A DNA stretch of 64,000 bases from Podocnemis expansa (lineage: Eukaryota > Chordata > Testudines > Podocnemididae): NCBI GenBank assembly GCA_007922195.1, contig ML682067.1, forward strand, positions 7,754,031-7,818,030, read 5' to 3'. A program made the translations under genes and the position numbers. The notes under the pieces were generated by a model. That model did no database searches. It saw only the letters and a program-made list of their open reading frames with translations, and had not been told where the DNA came from. Below are positions 46,392-57,648 of the stretch, piece after piece; the stretch's first letter is position 1, and every line of letters starts with the position of its first letter.

Positions 46392-46560
46392 AAGGACTCT
46401 TGTGGCAGTTTTAAAGACTAACAAATTTATTTATTACATGAGTTTTTGTGGGTATCATCCCTCTTCATCAGATGTATGAAATGGAAGCTGTAGCATGTCA
46501 GGTGACTAAATAATTACAGAAGATGGTAAGTCACAACATCAGTGCAGTTTTTGTCAGCAA

Positions 46561-47159
46561 ACCAAACAAGTTGTTTTGATTCAAGAAGTGTGGAACAACA
46601 AATAAGAAGGTGAGAATATTAAAAGAGAGGGAAATCACCTTTGGTAATGAGTAAGCCAGCCCAAATCTCTAATCAGACCTCATAGAATGGTGTCAAATTT
46701 GCATAGAATTTACAACTTTTCAGGTTTATGCTGCAGTCCTGTTTTAAAGTGTTTCTATTGAAGCACTGTAACTGTCATTACAGTAGAGCCCTGTAACTTT
46801 CATAGAATGTACAGATTGGTTGAAGTGTTCCCCTACTGGTATTATTTTCTGTGTTTCATGTGTGTATGTATAGACACCTGCCTTGTTTAAAAGTATAATA
46901 AGTAAACCCCCCCCTTGTGACCCTTGAAGAAATCTACTATATTTGTTAAATGCACTCAAAGCATGTGCTGTTTTTTTGTAATATCCTGAGCATACTTTTC
47001 ATCTTCTCTAAAGCTCTCACACAGCATTCTTTAAAACCCTTATATGTTTTTACTCTTATTCTTCCAATCCTCTCTTTGTTCATATTTTTGTTTTTTGGTT
47101 TGTTTTTGTTTTTTTTCCGCCCTGTGTCCACTTCCCCTTTCTATCTAGGGTTTAAAGTA
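46561..47159. other. Unique sequence, nothing recognised
   Basis: AT-rich, with C and T runs. No gene. Confidence 0.5.
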
Positions 47160-47394
47160 AGCTGGAATGCACTGGAATGGTCTTCCGGGGCCCACTATTT
47201 TTAGGTGCTCAGCATTCCAGGGCCTCTAAAAATAGAAAATGGAGTTTGAACACTGCATTCTGGGGCCTATCATTTAAAGACAGTGGGCCCCAGAATGCAG
47301 CATGCTGGCTCCATTTTCTATTTTTAGGGGGCTGCTGAATGCTGATCCCCTAAAAATAGTGTGCCCTGGAATGCCGTTCCATTGCATTCCAGCT
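47160..47394. mobile_element. 235-bp palindromic element
   Basis: The left arm (47160-47275) and right arm (47278-47394) are inverted copies at roughly four bases in five, for example agctggaatgcactggaatg against the complement of cattccattgcattccagct-like sequence. Internal 'actatttttagg' and 'ctaaaaatag' blocks repeat within each arm. It is probably a foldback MITE. No target duplication seen. Confidence 0.75.
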
Positions 47395-47446
47395 GGCAGA
47401 GGGCTTCCCCCAGGCTGGGACATTTTAAATCTCCTGCCCTGATCCT

Positions 47447-47493
47447 GCTCTGACTGAGCATGCTCAGAGGCTCTGAGCATACTCAGTCAGAGC
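47447..47493. repeat. 47-bp near-perfect hairpin
   Basis: Two 23-base arms meet around one base. Left arm: gctctgactgagcatgctca plus gag. The right arm is its complement with one mismatch. Confidence 0.85.
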
Positions 47494-47499
47494 ACACTT

Positions 47500-48063
47500 A
47501 GGGACAGAGAAGCAGCTCATGGGGTGCCACTTTGCTCTGGTGGCCAGGTAAGGGGCCCCGGAGATGTGCCTGGGCTGAAGGACGAGTGGGAGTGTGGACT
47601 GAGGCTGCTCCAGGTCCACAGGCCATGGGGCACTAAAGTGGGCTGCAGCTGGCTCAGGGAGCAGTGGGGTGGACTCTCTCCCACCAGGCCGGCCCCAATC
47701 AGGGTCCCCCAGCTCCTCGTGGCTGCAGAGGGGTGCTGGGTAGGTGAGCAGCCAGGTGTCCCCTTCACCTATAGCCCCAGTCCCCCAACTCCGCTGCTCC
47801 AATCCTCCTCTGCCCCTCACCTTCTGACCCACCCACCCTTTCTCCACCCCATCTCCTTCACCTGCCCCTCCTTCACCACCCCATCTCCTGCCCCCCTACC
47901 TCCTCTCCACCCACTCCTTCTCTGCCTCATCTCCTGTCCCTGCCATCCTTCACCACCCCCACCTTCTGTATCTGCCCCTACCTCCTGCTGCTTTCCACCC
48001 CTTCTCTGCCCCATATCTTGCCCATGCCCCCCTTCACCACTGTGACACCTCCCGCCTCCCACC
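47500..48063. other. GC-rich then C/T-rich low-complexity region
   Basis: About 47765-48063 is a C/T-rich run with modules such as 'ccccatctcctgccccc' repeated. It is continuous with 48954-49045 if the solo LTR between is removed. The 173-codon frame on the plus strand just translates the proline/serine-rich repeat. Confidence 0.6.
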
Positions 48064-48953
48064 TGTCAGTAAGGGAAACAACTTATGACAATGAGACACA
48101 ACTTATCTAAAAGATAAACCTTGTAATTATATTTTTGACAATTTAGCTAAGAATTAAACTCTGCAGGGACAACTCAAAACCTCATTCTTGTTTTGTGTTA
48201 ATTCCAGACACTAAGTTACTTCCTTTTTTCAAACAAGCTGCTCAGCAAAGGTACCTCAACTGCAGAGAAGCTTGCAAAACCATGTCTGTCAAGGAACAAA
48301 ATTCCAAGTGCCTGAAAATAGTAAGTGACAGTAACGAAAACAGTAACCAGTCTAAGAACCAATAAGGTGGTGGCCTAGCTTCTCAAAGGGTGCCAAATAT
48401 GGTAAAACAAAGCAATGGTACCTTCTAGAAACTGAAAGTGGGGTTGTGGAGCATGATAAAACCACTGAGAAAGCCCAGGCAAACTGGAGGGCTGCAGAGG
48501 TGCAAATCTACTGCCGAACTGAGGACTGATCACCCAAGGTTCCCTCCCTGGTCACAGATCTTTTCACCAGCAAGCTTTCTGGATGAGAGAGAAACATCCC
48601 ACCTGGGATAGGACTGGTGCACCCAAACTGAAACTGAATCTGAATCCAAACTGAATCTGAATCAAACGAATAAGCCATGGTTCTGTAAGTATAAGGGATA
48701 ATGCTTAACAGTACTGATTTTAGCCCAGTATCAATTAAGGGCTTAGTAATACTTTTGCTGTAATCAACCTTTTGCTATCTTTTCATTTTTGTTTTAGAAC
48801 ATTAAAAAGAATAAGAAAAGATTATTTATTCTAATTAGATGTAAATAAATAAATTGAGTTAGTAAAAGAGATTGAATATAACCAGAGTCTGTTTCAGTGT
48901 TTCATCCTGCTCAACTGTATCCAAAGAATCCATTATCAAATAGTAAATTCTCA
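48064..48953. mobile_element. Solo LTR of an endogenous retrovirus-like element
   Basis: It begins TGTCAGTAAGGG and ends TAAATTCTCA, giving the TG...CA ends of an LTR. The pentamer ccacc flanks both sides exactly (48059-48063, 48954-48958). At 890 bp it fits a full LTR left after recombination between the two LTRs of a provirus, which removes all internal genes. AATAAA-type motifs occur near 48845-48853. The orientation is not certain. Confidence 0.75.
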
Positions 48954-49045
48954 CCACCTTCCCGTTCACTGACCCCATCTCCTGCCTCTGCCCCCAGCCA
49001 CCCCTTCAACACCCCCACCTCCTGCCCTGCTCCATTCCTCCACAT
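48954..49045. repeat. C/T-rich low-complexity tract, continuation
   Basis: It repeats the 'cccatctcctgcc' type modules of 47765-48063 beyond the solo LTR. Confidence 0.7.
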
Positions 49046-50334
49046 CCTACGTAATGGTAACATCCCTGTTTGGATAACTGCATTCTTTTTTAACTTACCT
49101 GAATCCCCCCTGTACTTTTAACTGAATATTTTATTCAGTTTCAATTGTATCCTAAACTGTTATGTAGAATTAAATCTATCATGTCTCACGCTCATGGAAG
49201 ACACATGTCCTAAACCAACAGAGGGGATACCTAGGTGCAGTAGGTATATGGTTTGAAGATTACAGAGCACCTTAGGACCCTTTTCAGTGAAAGGTTTTGG
49301 TTAAATTTAAGATATTATTATTCAGATAATGGTAAACTACATATACTTCTTTCTTTTCTTTAATGATTGTCTTTATGATGTAAAGACATGGATTTTTCAA
49401 CATCCTGGTATGAAGCCACAGATTTCTCTCAGTTTATCCAGAAACTTTTATTTTCAGTACTGAGGAAAATTTGATACCACATTGTTTCCTAATTATCATA
49501 TTTTGTTCATTTAGAAATGAGATTATTAACGGAAGTATGTAGGGTGTGTGTGCTGTGAATGTTCATATATCAAACACTTTCACAGCAAAATCTTAATCCT
49601 CAGAGTGATAATTCCTTTCATTCTTTCAGTGTTGCTATTTACATGTCCTTATCTGGATTTCTTGGCACTTACTGAGAGCTTGTTGTAAACAATATTTCTT
49701 AAACATAGATTTTTTTAGGTGTGTGGCATTACTATTCTTTAAGAAGGTCCAGTTGTCTTCATTGTTAATTAATTTACAGATATTAGCTAAGTAGCATGGT
49801 AGACCTAACTATCTGCACTTTACATCTAATTTGAGATGGGAGTTTGCTAAATATACATGCTGTATTCTTTAGCTTTAAATTAAAACTGAACACACTGTAA
49901 ATGAGAAAAGTGATTTAGCTGGTATTTCAGAAGAAAGATTCTGCTTTCTCTAGAGCGCTGCTCACTTTACCTTATCTGGAAGTGGCTCTATGGATATTTT
50001 ACAATAGTCAAGTAAAATGAAATTAAGATTGTGCAACTTGGAATGTTTAATTTTAGAGAAAAGCCTCAAGGCCCTTTAAGTTCTAAGACCTTCAGTACCA
50101 CACTTCTGAGATGACATTTGGGTTCCCCTTCGCTCTTTTTGCTCATTCTGTCAGATGCCCAAGCTTCTGGACATCTGTGTCTATATTTAATAGCACATCT
50201 GTGTCTATATTTAATTGCAGTGCAATATGTCATCTATGAAACAAAAAATGTTTGATGTTCAGTGGAATAGGATGTTCCACTTCCCCAGGAATGCTAGCTT
50301 GACAAAGCTTTGAACAGAGGCCTACAGAAAGGAC
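49046..50334. other. Unique sequence, nothing recognised
   Basis: AT-rich DNA with an imperfect duplicate of 'agcacatctgtgtctatatt' near 50190-50210. No gene. Confidence 0.5.
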
Positions 50335-50587
50335 CAGGGCTGGCACAAGGTTTCCGGGTGCCCTAGGTGATGGGGGATTTTGGAGCCCACCCATGCCACT
50401 GGCACTCCTCTGCCCTGCCCACAGGCTGGGGATCCGGATCCAGCTGTGCATGGGAAGCAGTGTCACTGCTGTGGGGATGCAGCCGTGGGTGGGGATCTGT
50501 GCCACAGGCAGGGGGTCCATTTGCACCCTCTAATCTTTGGCACCCTAGGTGACTGCCTATGTCACCTCTGTGGGCAGACCAGCCTGG
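50335..50587. mobile_element. Non-autonomous hAT element
   Basis: It begins cagggctggcacaaggtttc and ends with gcagaccagcctgg. Both ends also carry 'gccctaggtga' / 'caccctaggtgac' in inverted arrangement. The flanks gaaaggac (50327-50334) and gaaaggag (50588-50595) match at seven of eight bases. A relative lies at 53735-53952. Confidence 0.8.
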
Positions 50588-52030
50588 GAAAGGAGGTCCC
50601 AGACATAGATAATAACAAAGGAGGAGAATTACAATGACAATTCCTGGTGGGCTGCCTGGTTTCAAAAGGTGGTTATGAAGAATTTTCAGCATAGTGAAAG
50701 GGAACATATATGTATAGTGTCTGAGATAAATTCACTACACTCGCTGTAGATCCCAAGCTGTAGTGCCCTGTACAAATACTGAGAGAATTCTGTTCAGAAT
50801 GGTAATTCAAGGCTGCTCTTTTCATATGAAAGGTGGTGAACTCATGGAATTTTCTGCTATCAGCACAGTTGGAGAAAATAGCATGATTATATTTAAAAAG
50901 TAGGACTAGGATTTGAAGGAATACATTGTGTATATAAGAAGAAAAAATATTGTATGTTATTATATACAGTCTCTGTCTAGGCACCTAGAGTAAAATCCTG
51001 GGGCCATTTAAATCAGTAGTGAAACTCTCACCAGGAAGTGAGCATTTTCCCCCTGATTTGGTAGACATGGTGAGTCTCCTCTCTTTCCATGAATCTCCCT
51101 GCTCCTCATTCCTAATGTTCTGATATTTCAGGGCTTGGATTTTCAACAGCTCCTAAGTCACCTAGGAACACAAAGTTCCACAGTACTCAACAGGGGCTTA
51201 TACTTCTAAATCACTTAAGCACTTTTGAAAAATCCCAACTCTTATTGTTTACTGAATCTTTCTTTCTTTGTTTCTTTGCTTCTGAGGTAATGTTCTTTAC
51301 TGTGTTGGTCTCTGAATTCAAGTTCATGTGTTATGACACTCAATTTTTATGTTAACTATCAGGTGAACAGAAAATTTGATTTCTCTATTCTAAAAGGAAA
51401 AATATATAAGATAGGGCAGGAGGAGACCTCTTGAATGATATAGTTCAAGACCTTTATCAAACTGGGAGGATATTGTATGATTAACTATTATATAGAGAGA
51501 GCTGTAGTAGTATTTAGCCCAGATACACACTTTGACACTATAAATTTACAGTACATTAAAAGAGTGGACTTTTCCATCCAGTAGGCTCATGCTGATTATT
51601 TAAATTATGTAACTGACTCAGAGATGTGTAATTTTAAAAACAGATTTTAAAAGAGTATTCACTACAAAGCAATCAGTTATGACTGGGGGAAGGGAAAGAA
51701 GAGCAGTAGGCTTTAAAAATAGCACTGGAAGATTTTGAAGTTTCATTTTACTGTTTTTGTGACTTGAGTTAGAAAAGAAGAAAACATAAAGTGAAAATGA
51801 TTTGTGAACATAACTTACAATAGCTATCAAGGTGAGATTCTGCAGCTAACAAGGTAAGAAGAAGGATATTTGTGTAAAATATTTTCAACCTTCAAAAAAG
51901 GAATGAAGTAGAAATGTCAGCTGGCAATAGGACACAAATAGTGATGACATTTTTAGCTGTTAAATACCATATATGAACCAAATTCATCACTGTTTCTTCA
52001 TTGCTTTCAACTGATTTGAAGCTAACTTCA
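50588..52030. other. Unique sequence, nothing recognised
   Basis: No gene. A short stretch near 50990-51040 ('aaaatcctggggccatttaaatc') is a fragment of a widespread reptile repeat. Confidence 0.45.
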
Positions 52031-52034
52031 CAAG

Positions 52035-52670
52035 GTCTATACCTGGCCCTGTGGTGGGACATTCACCTTACATTAGCCCTAGGGAGGCTAATAAAGGTGA
52101 GAGGCTAATTAGTCATAGGCTGCTCCTGGGGGAAGCTATGGTGCAATGAGACTTAATTGGGAATGCAGCTCACTTGGGCAGAAACAAGAGTGCCTTCCAT
52201 AAAGTCAGGAAGTCAGTAACAAAGAAGGGGGTTTATAGTTATTCCCCATGATACAGGGTAGGAAGAGTAGATGGTTGTGCAGGAATCTACAGGGAAGGTG
52301 CTCTAAGGACTGGAGAAATAAGAAGCTGAGATGCTGGATTGTAAATCTGGATTGGAAAAGAGGTGGAGAGGATGAGGGTATGTTTTACCTACAAGCTCTT
52401 GTGGTTGTGGCATACTAGAGGTGGAGTATTTTGGGACTGCTAGAGACAGCTCAAAAAGAGATTTTGATAATACTCCAGAAGGGAGAAATTCCAAGTGATG
52501 TGATGAGAACAGTAAGCTCTGAAAAGGAAAGTGCTGCAGGTTTGGGAACATGAGAGAGGGTATGGAACAATGAATGAGAAATAGCTGAGTAACCACAGGA
52601 AGAGGCATATGACCATGTAGCACCTTTATCCCCAGGTGCACCACTAAAAGGTGCACCCTACCTGCAACAG
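52035..52670. other. Possible LTR-derived or other old repeat
   Basis: Purine-rich sequence with 'gctcctgggggaagctatgg' and 'ggtgcaccactaaaaggtgc' reminiscent of chelonian LTRs. No termini, duplication or coding remains were found. Confidence 0.25.
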
Positions 52671-53730
52671 ATCCTGTATGTTGGAGCTCAGAATGAAATT
52701 CAGGTAGGTGGAAAGCAAAGTGTTTTTCATTATCAGTTTAAAGTATTGCTTTCTTTCTTAAAGCAATACAGTAGTCAAAGAAGTTAATGTTTAATTAGCA
52801 GCTTCAGGCTTTGAAATTTTATTTCCTTTCCTCTGCTTGCCTGGTGGGATATTCCAAGCCCTTCTAGCAGTAATTACAAGTGACTTTCTGTGTATGTTCA
52901 AAATATTATCACTCACATGAAATTTCACATTCTGTCCATGCTGTGATCAAGAGAGTCATTTCATAAATGAGTTCACTTTCATTATTATCTTCCATGGCAT
53001 TTGCACAGGATGATATGCCAGGAGATAAGCTAGAGTGCCAGATGCTTCCTATAAATGCCAAAGGCTTTTCCCTTGGGGTCCCTTTGTACCCTGCTGACAT
53101 ATCTCAATCTCTTTCTCCCTGAAGGACATGAAATCAATTTGTTGCCAGGATTCTTGTCAGCTTTGTTCTACTACTTAACTTTTAGATTCACAGTGACATG
53201 CTTTTTGATAGGATGGTGGGAACACAATGGGGCCAATTCTGAGAGCTGGCCAAAATGCATATAGCATGATGTAGAAGGGTGGGGGGGGGGTCACCTTTGT
53301 TCTCCCTTGATAATGTGTCTGCTCTGTATATGTCCAGTCTGAGTGAAAGTCACAGCAACTTAAGTGGAATTTGTACAGCCTTAGCTCCATGCTGAGGATT
53401 GTACTTAAAGACAGGCTGTTCCCAAAAGCTAGCTCTGGAAGTTCTCATAATATGGTTCTATTGGGGCTGCATTGCAAGGGAGCCAGAGTAATAAGTCTCC
53501 ATAAGAAATGTTGCACAGAAACTTATTTTTGGAGGGTTTTACTGTGAGGGAGCATAATTATGCCTACAGTTACTACATTTAAAACTTTGTTTTAGATAGA
53601 GCATCAGCAGTTCTCCAACCATGGGACCAGACGCCCAGCTGGTGTAAATTAACACAGTGCCATTAAAGCTGAAAACCTATGCAGGGTCAGATTGAGATGC
53701 TGAGGCCCTAAGCTATGTCAAGATTCAGTA
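52671..53730. other. Unique sequence with a G run
   Basis: No gene. A run of G is present at about 53280-53290. Confidence 0.45.
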
Positions 53731-53734
53731 GCCC

Positions 53735-53952
53735 TGTACGCAAGTCTGAGCCAACCATATAGGTGAACTAGGCAGTTGCCTAGGGCACTGGGTTTTAAGG
53801 GGCAGTGAATTAGATAAAAGTTGTTTTGGTTTTTCCCCCCCCCCATTTGAAAAAAAATTGTATTGTATTCTCTCTTATAACATGGAGTAGGGCAGGCATC
53901 AAAATCATAGTTTGCCTAGGGCACCAAAAACTCTTGGGCTGGCCCTTCCCCT
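53735..53952. mobile_element. hAT element related to 50335-50587
   Basis: Both halves carry the 'gcctagggcac' motif in inverted arrangement ('cagttgcctagggcactg' left, 'gtttgcctagggcaccaaaa' right). The right end 'cttgggctggccct' is a typical reptile hAT terminus. The target duplication is not clear. Confidence 0.6.
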
Positions 53953-54257
53953 ACCATAAAAAATTATAACAGAAAGGGTAATGAAAAAATAAATAACCCA
54001 TTATATTTTCATATACACAGGCAATGATGCAATGAAAAAACAAAATTTGCATCTCACAAAAAGCCTTATTTGCATTAGGAATTTCAATTTTGATAAATCT
54101 TCTTAGTTGTCTCTGACACAGTTAGTGTCCCCTCATAATTGAAGCTGTAAGCCATGGCTTACTTGGCTTGTGCCTAAATCCAGCACTGGACCTATGTGCT
54201 GCCACCCCCCTACCCTTAAAATATTAAACTCATTTCTAAACTTATGCAAATCAATTT
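53953..54257. other. Short unique spacer
   Basis: AT-rich, nothing recognised. Confidence 0.5.
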
Positions 54258-54476
54258 ACATGAAGAAACTGGTCTGCAACCACTCCCTCTTGGTGTAGAA
54301 CCCTGTCCATCTCTCATGCTGGCTGGGCAATGGATAGAAGCTGATGAACCTACTACCAGACTAGTTAACAGAGCTGGATCGTTTAGCTTGAGCAGCAGGG
54401 GCTCATGCTTTCAGAACCAGCCATTCCAGCTTCAATCTGTACTGCTAATGATGCAGCCCCACAATGAGTAGGCTAC
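54258..54476 (+). mobile_element. tRNA-related SINE copy, plus orientation
   Basis: It contains 'ggctgggcaatggatagaag', 'ctgatgaacctactaccaga' and the tRNA-like block 'gtttagcttgagcagcagg' with 'gctcatgctttcagaacc'. All have counterparts in the inverted copy at 54488-54748. The B box is weak. Confidence 0.6.
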
Positions 54477-54487
54477 ATATTATTCCT

Positions 54488-54748
54488 GGCTACAAGAAAC
54501 AGTCCACTCATCTGAAGTCTCTGCATAGGTCACTACTTGTAACACCATGTTGTTGGTAAAGGGGACTGAATGTGAGATCTCCGGTTCTAAAAGCATGGAA
54601 CACCACTGCCTGAGCTACAAGATTGATCCCACAGATCCTAATAGATTCATTAGTCTTTATCTGTGGCCCACCCACAACTAGAAGGGGATAGACCACTACC
54701 CTGAGTGAGTACGGTTGGTGCTCACACCTAGTATTTAAACTTAGACTA
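54488..54748 (-). mobile_element. tRNA-related SINE copy, minus orientation
   Basis: On the minus strand it reads 'gggtgggccacagataaaga', 'ctaatgaatctattaggatc' and an A-box-like 'tgtagctcaggcagtggtg'. Next come 'ccatgcttttagaaccgg' and a B-box-like 'cattcagtcccc'. It is the inverted partner of the copy ending at 54476. Confidence 0.65.
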
Positions 54749-56304
54749 GACACACATGAATGGCTTTAGCTTATATTTTACCCTCTTTTTTTATGTCACT
54801 ATAAAACAAAACTGGACAAAAAAAATCAGTTTACCTGTAATGCACATCCCTCCCTAGGTTTCAGAGCCTGAGCGACAGCCAATGGCACAACACATACACA
54901 GTTATATTTGACATGAGCCTGGGTCTGTTGACCCAGACTCAGGGACAGGGTGGTTTAGAAGCTGGAATAAACTTGCTCTGAAAGTGGAATGAACTTCTGT
55001 ACCATATATACTCTTCCTAGGCACAAATGGGGGTGATTTAAAGATATTGGGAAAGGTATACTTATGAATTTTCTATTGTCACTTTCAGTAGTATTATTGT
55101 GCAAGGACAAGTGTTTTGCAGGGATCTTGCAAGAAAGAGGTACCATGAATCCTGTGGTCTCTCATTGAAAATGAGAAATGTGCAAGGTTTCCTGATCTCT
55201 TATGAAGCCTGTGTCCCATTTCAGCAAGTCAAATGAAAAATTGTTGGGAAAATGACAATTACATGTCACAGGAAATTACAAAGAGTATTTATTTAAAATG
55301 TCCTGTAAAACTTTAGTATTTGGTTTTGGGTTTTTTTTATTTCAAAGGTTAAAACACTTTTGGTTTTTCACCCTGTTCCTTCCTTCCTTCACTCCTTCCA
55401 CTTCTGCAGGGGTAAGAAAGGGAGAATGATATTGAAAAAAATGAGAAAAAACAAACCCCAATATGTTTACTTTGTTTAAAAATGTAATGTTTCAAAGAAA
55501 ATTTCAATGAAAATTTGTATTTAGAAACAAATGTTAAAGGGTTGATGTGGAGACTGAAATTTTCCCTAATCCAACTAATTTTTTGTATGGTCATTTAACA
55601 TCTATTTGACATGCTTATTTGAGCCTCTATTTTAAATGAGGCAAAACAAAACACTTAAATTACAATAGTGATTCATAAGTTATGCAGGACATTGGCTAAT
55701 TAGATGGGCTCTACTAAGTAATGGAAACAGTTATTTTAAGAAAATGAAGTGTTTTATTTTTTTCCTCCTTGAGGTAGTGATGTTTAGTTCAGATGCATAA
55801 AAGACTGGAAAATAACCATTTTCAGTGGGGTATGAGACCAATGCTATTGCTTTAGTGCCAGACTTAACTAATTGGAAGTCTACAGTTTCAATTATTCAAT
55901 AGCCTTGCACTTTATAGCAGGAATTAGTGCTGTTTTTAGCAGTATGCAAACAAGTTTTGTTTCTTTGAATTGGTCTTCAATCAATAAACTGATGGGAAAA
56001 ATACAGTTGGGGTGAGGGTGAGGGCAGAGTGAGGCAGGAAATTGCTAAAGATCATCATTACAAATGTAAAATGTGAATCTTGTTTTTTTCAGATCTGTTT
56101 GACCTTAGGTATCGGATGTCACTTGCTTACAAAAATCCCCAACTTAGAATCAATTTTTCTGTGACAGAACATTTCTCCGCTCTTTTTATTAATGCACATT
56201 GAAATATGCATCACCGTGGAATTCTTTTTCACTCTAATGTTCCTGGCATTGAGTATATTTCTCATCTGTACCAAGATGCAGTTTTCAAACTATAGAGGTT
56301 GGCT
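54749..56304. other. Unique sequence, nothing recognised
   Basis: AT-rich. No gene. Confidence 0.5.
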
Positions 56305-56570
56305 AAAGAGGGAATAGTCTGAGGGTAATGCATAGATCTGGGTCTCTGGAGTTCAAACCTTAGCGTGCATCTCTGCCATGAATTTCCTGAGTAAATCTTA
56401 CACAGCCTACTTAATTTCTCTGTCTCATTTCCCCATCAGTAAACATGGGATAATATTTTCTTTGTCCGTCTCGTCTATTTAGACTAGAATCTCTTTGGGC
56501 AAGGAATTTGTTTTGCTATATATGTTTACAATGCCTAGCTGTGACCATCTGTGCTTAGGGTAGCCCACCT
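56305..56570 (+). mobile_element. MIR-like CORE-SINE with tRNA-related head
   Basis: The B box gagttcaaacctt (56350) is followed by the CORE segment ('cttaatttctctgtctcatt', 'ccccatcagtaaacatggg'). The tail 'actagaatctctttgggcaa' with 'acaatgcctagctgtgacc' parallels the copy at 12661-12960. Confidence 0.75.
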
Positions 56571-57204
56571 GAAAATGTCAAGGTCAGAGCCAGCTGTGAA
56601 AAGAGAGCAGTTTTTTCCAAACTGGTGACTAATGGTGCAGCTAGAGTCTCTATTCACTTACAAACTGTGCCTCTGATTCCCCACACTGGTTATCAAGAAG
56701 CTAAAACAAAAAATGTTACACAGCCTGTTTCAGTCTTATGCTCCCAGTCAGCAACTAGACTCAGTGAAAAGAGAAGTTACTTAAAACCATATTTGCTTTA
56801 CCATAATGTTCTCCTGAACCCAAAACAATGTTTGGATCTTACCCAAAATACCATACTATCAGCCAATCCTTCAGTAACTAAACTACAGATTTATTATAAA
56901 AAAGAAATGAGAAGAGAAATGTTAACTGACCAATTAGGTATGGACGAATGACTGTAAAATCCATATAAATCAGATTCTCAGCAGGACTGTGGGATTTGAA
57001 GGCTTATACAGCTCCTCTGGTATACACACAGTACCTGGTTTGTTATAGATGAGTCGCTCCAGGGGTAGGAAGGAAGAATGATGACAAGATGGGGATGCTG
57101 CTGCTCCCTTTTATGTCCCTGTGTCATGTTGAACACAGCTATGCAGCACATGGTACAGAAAAACCTTGGAGTCTCCTGTCTGTAGGCATGTTCTTATATC
57201 TACT
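56571..57204. other. Unique sequence, one 108-codon frame without support
   Basis: The plus frame at 56625-56951 has no recognisable domain and no neighbouring exon-like structure. Left unassigned. Confidence 0.45.
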
Positions 57205-57648
57205 GGGGTATGTATACACTTACAATTTAATTTGAATTAATTGAGGATTAATGAAAGTTTAGTTTGATGTTATAAAACTTTGCTTAACTTCAAAGTAAGG
57301 GTTAATTCAAACTTATTATTTCAAATTAACCCAATGTAGCCATGTTACTTTGAACTAACCATTAATTTGAATTAAAGCTTTTTGACCTTCCTCCTCCCAA
57401 GGTACCTTCCTCTTTCTGTATATTGGGTGGGGGCATAGCCCTTCTTGGGGGCCATCTTGCCACACCTCCCATGGTTCCTGTCTCCTAATTCAAACTAGCA
57501 AGTCCTGTCCATGGACATGCTAGTTTGAATTGGTTTTCCTAGTGTGGCCATGTTAATTTGAATTAACTTAATTCAAACTAATAATTATTAGTTCATATTA
57601 ATTAGTTCAAATTAAGTTAATTCAAACTAACCTTCTAATATAGTCCTG
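57205..57648. mobile_element. Hairpin MITE, TTCGAA subfamily (A/T-decayed)
   Basis: The left end is ggggtatgtatacacttac, the right end a mutated ctaatatagtcctgg. The arms are dense in AATTTGAATTAA words in both orientations. The core 'ggccatcttgccacacctcc' and 'caagtcctgtccatggacat' is shared with the elements at 19251 and 45470. Confidence 0.75.

Larger units (their letters stand above)
45141..46560 (-). mobile_element. Chelonian 'aacacggctac' repeat carrying two nested insertions
   Basis: In antisense, 'agccatggtagtctagtt' (45148-45165), 'caacaaaacaaacaag' (45454-45469) and 'aaggactcttgtggcagttt' onward (46392-46520) are consecutive parts of one repeat copy. It was first split by the hAT element 45166-45445 and then by the hairpin MITE 45470-46391. 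Removing both restores collinearity with the arm of 3968-4501. Confidence 0.8.

Noticed and set aside
47524..48045. 173-codon proline/serine-rich frame
   Set aside because: It is a direct translation of a C/T-rich low-complexity tract.
56625..56951. 108-codon frame in otherwise unique sequence
   Set aside because: No recognised domain, no splice sites or promoter I can defend, and length is within chance for this amount of sequence.
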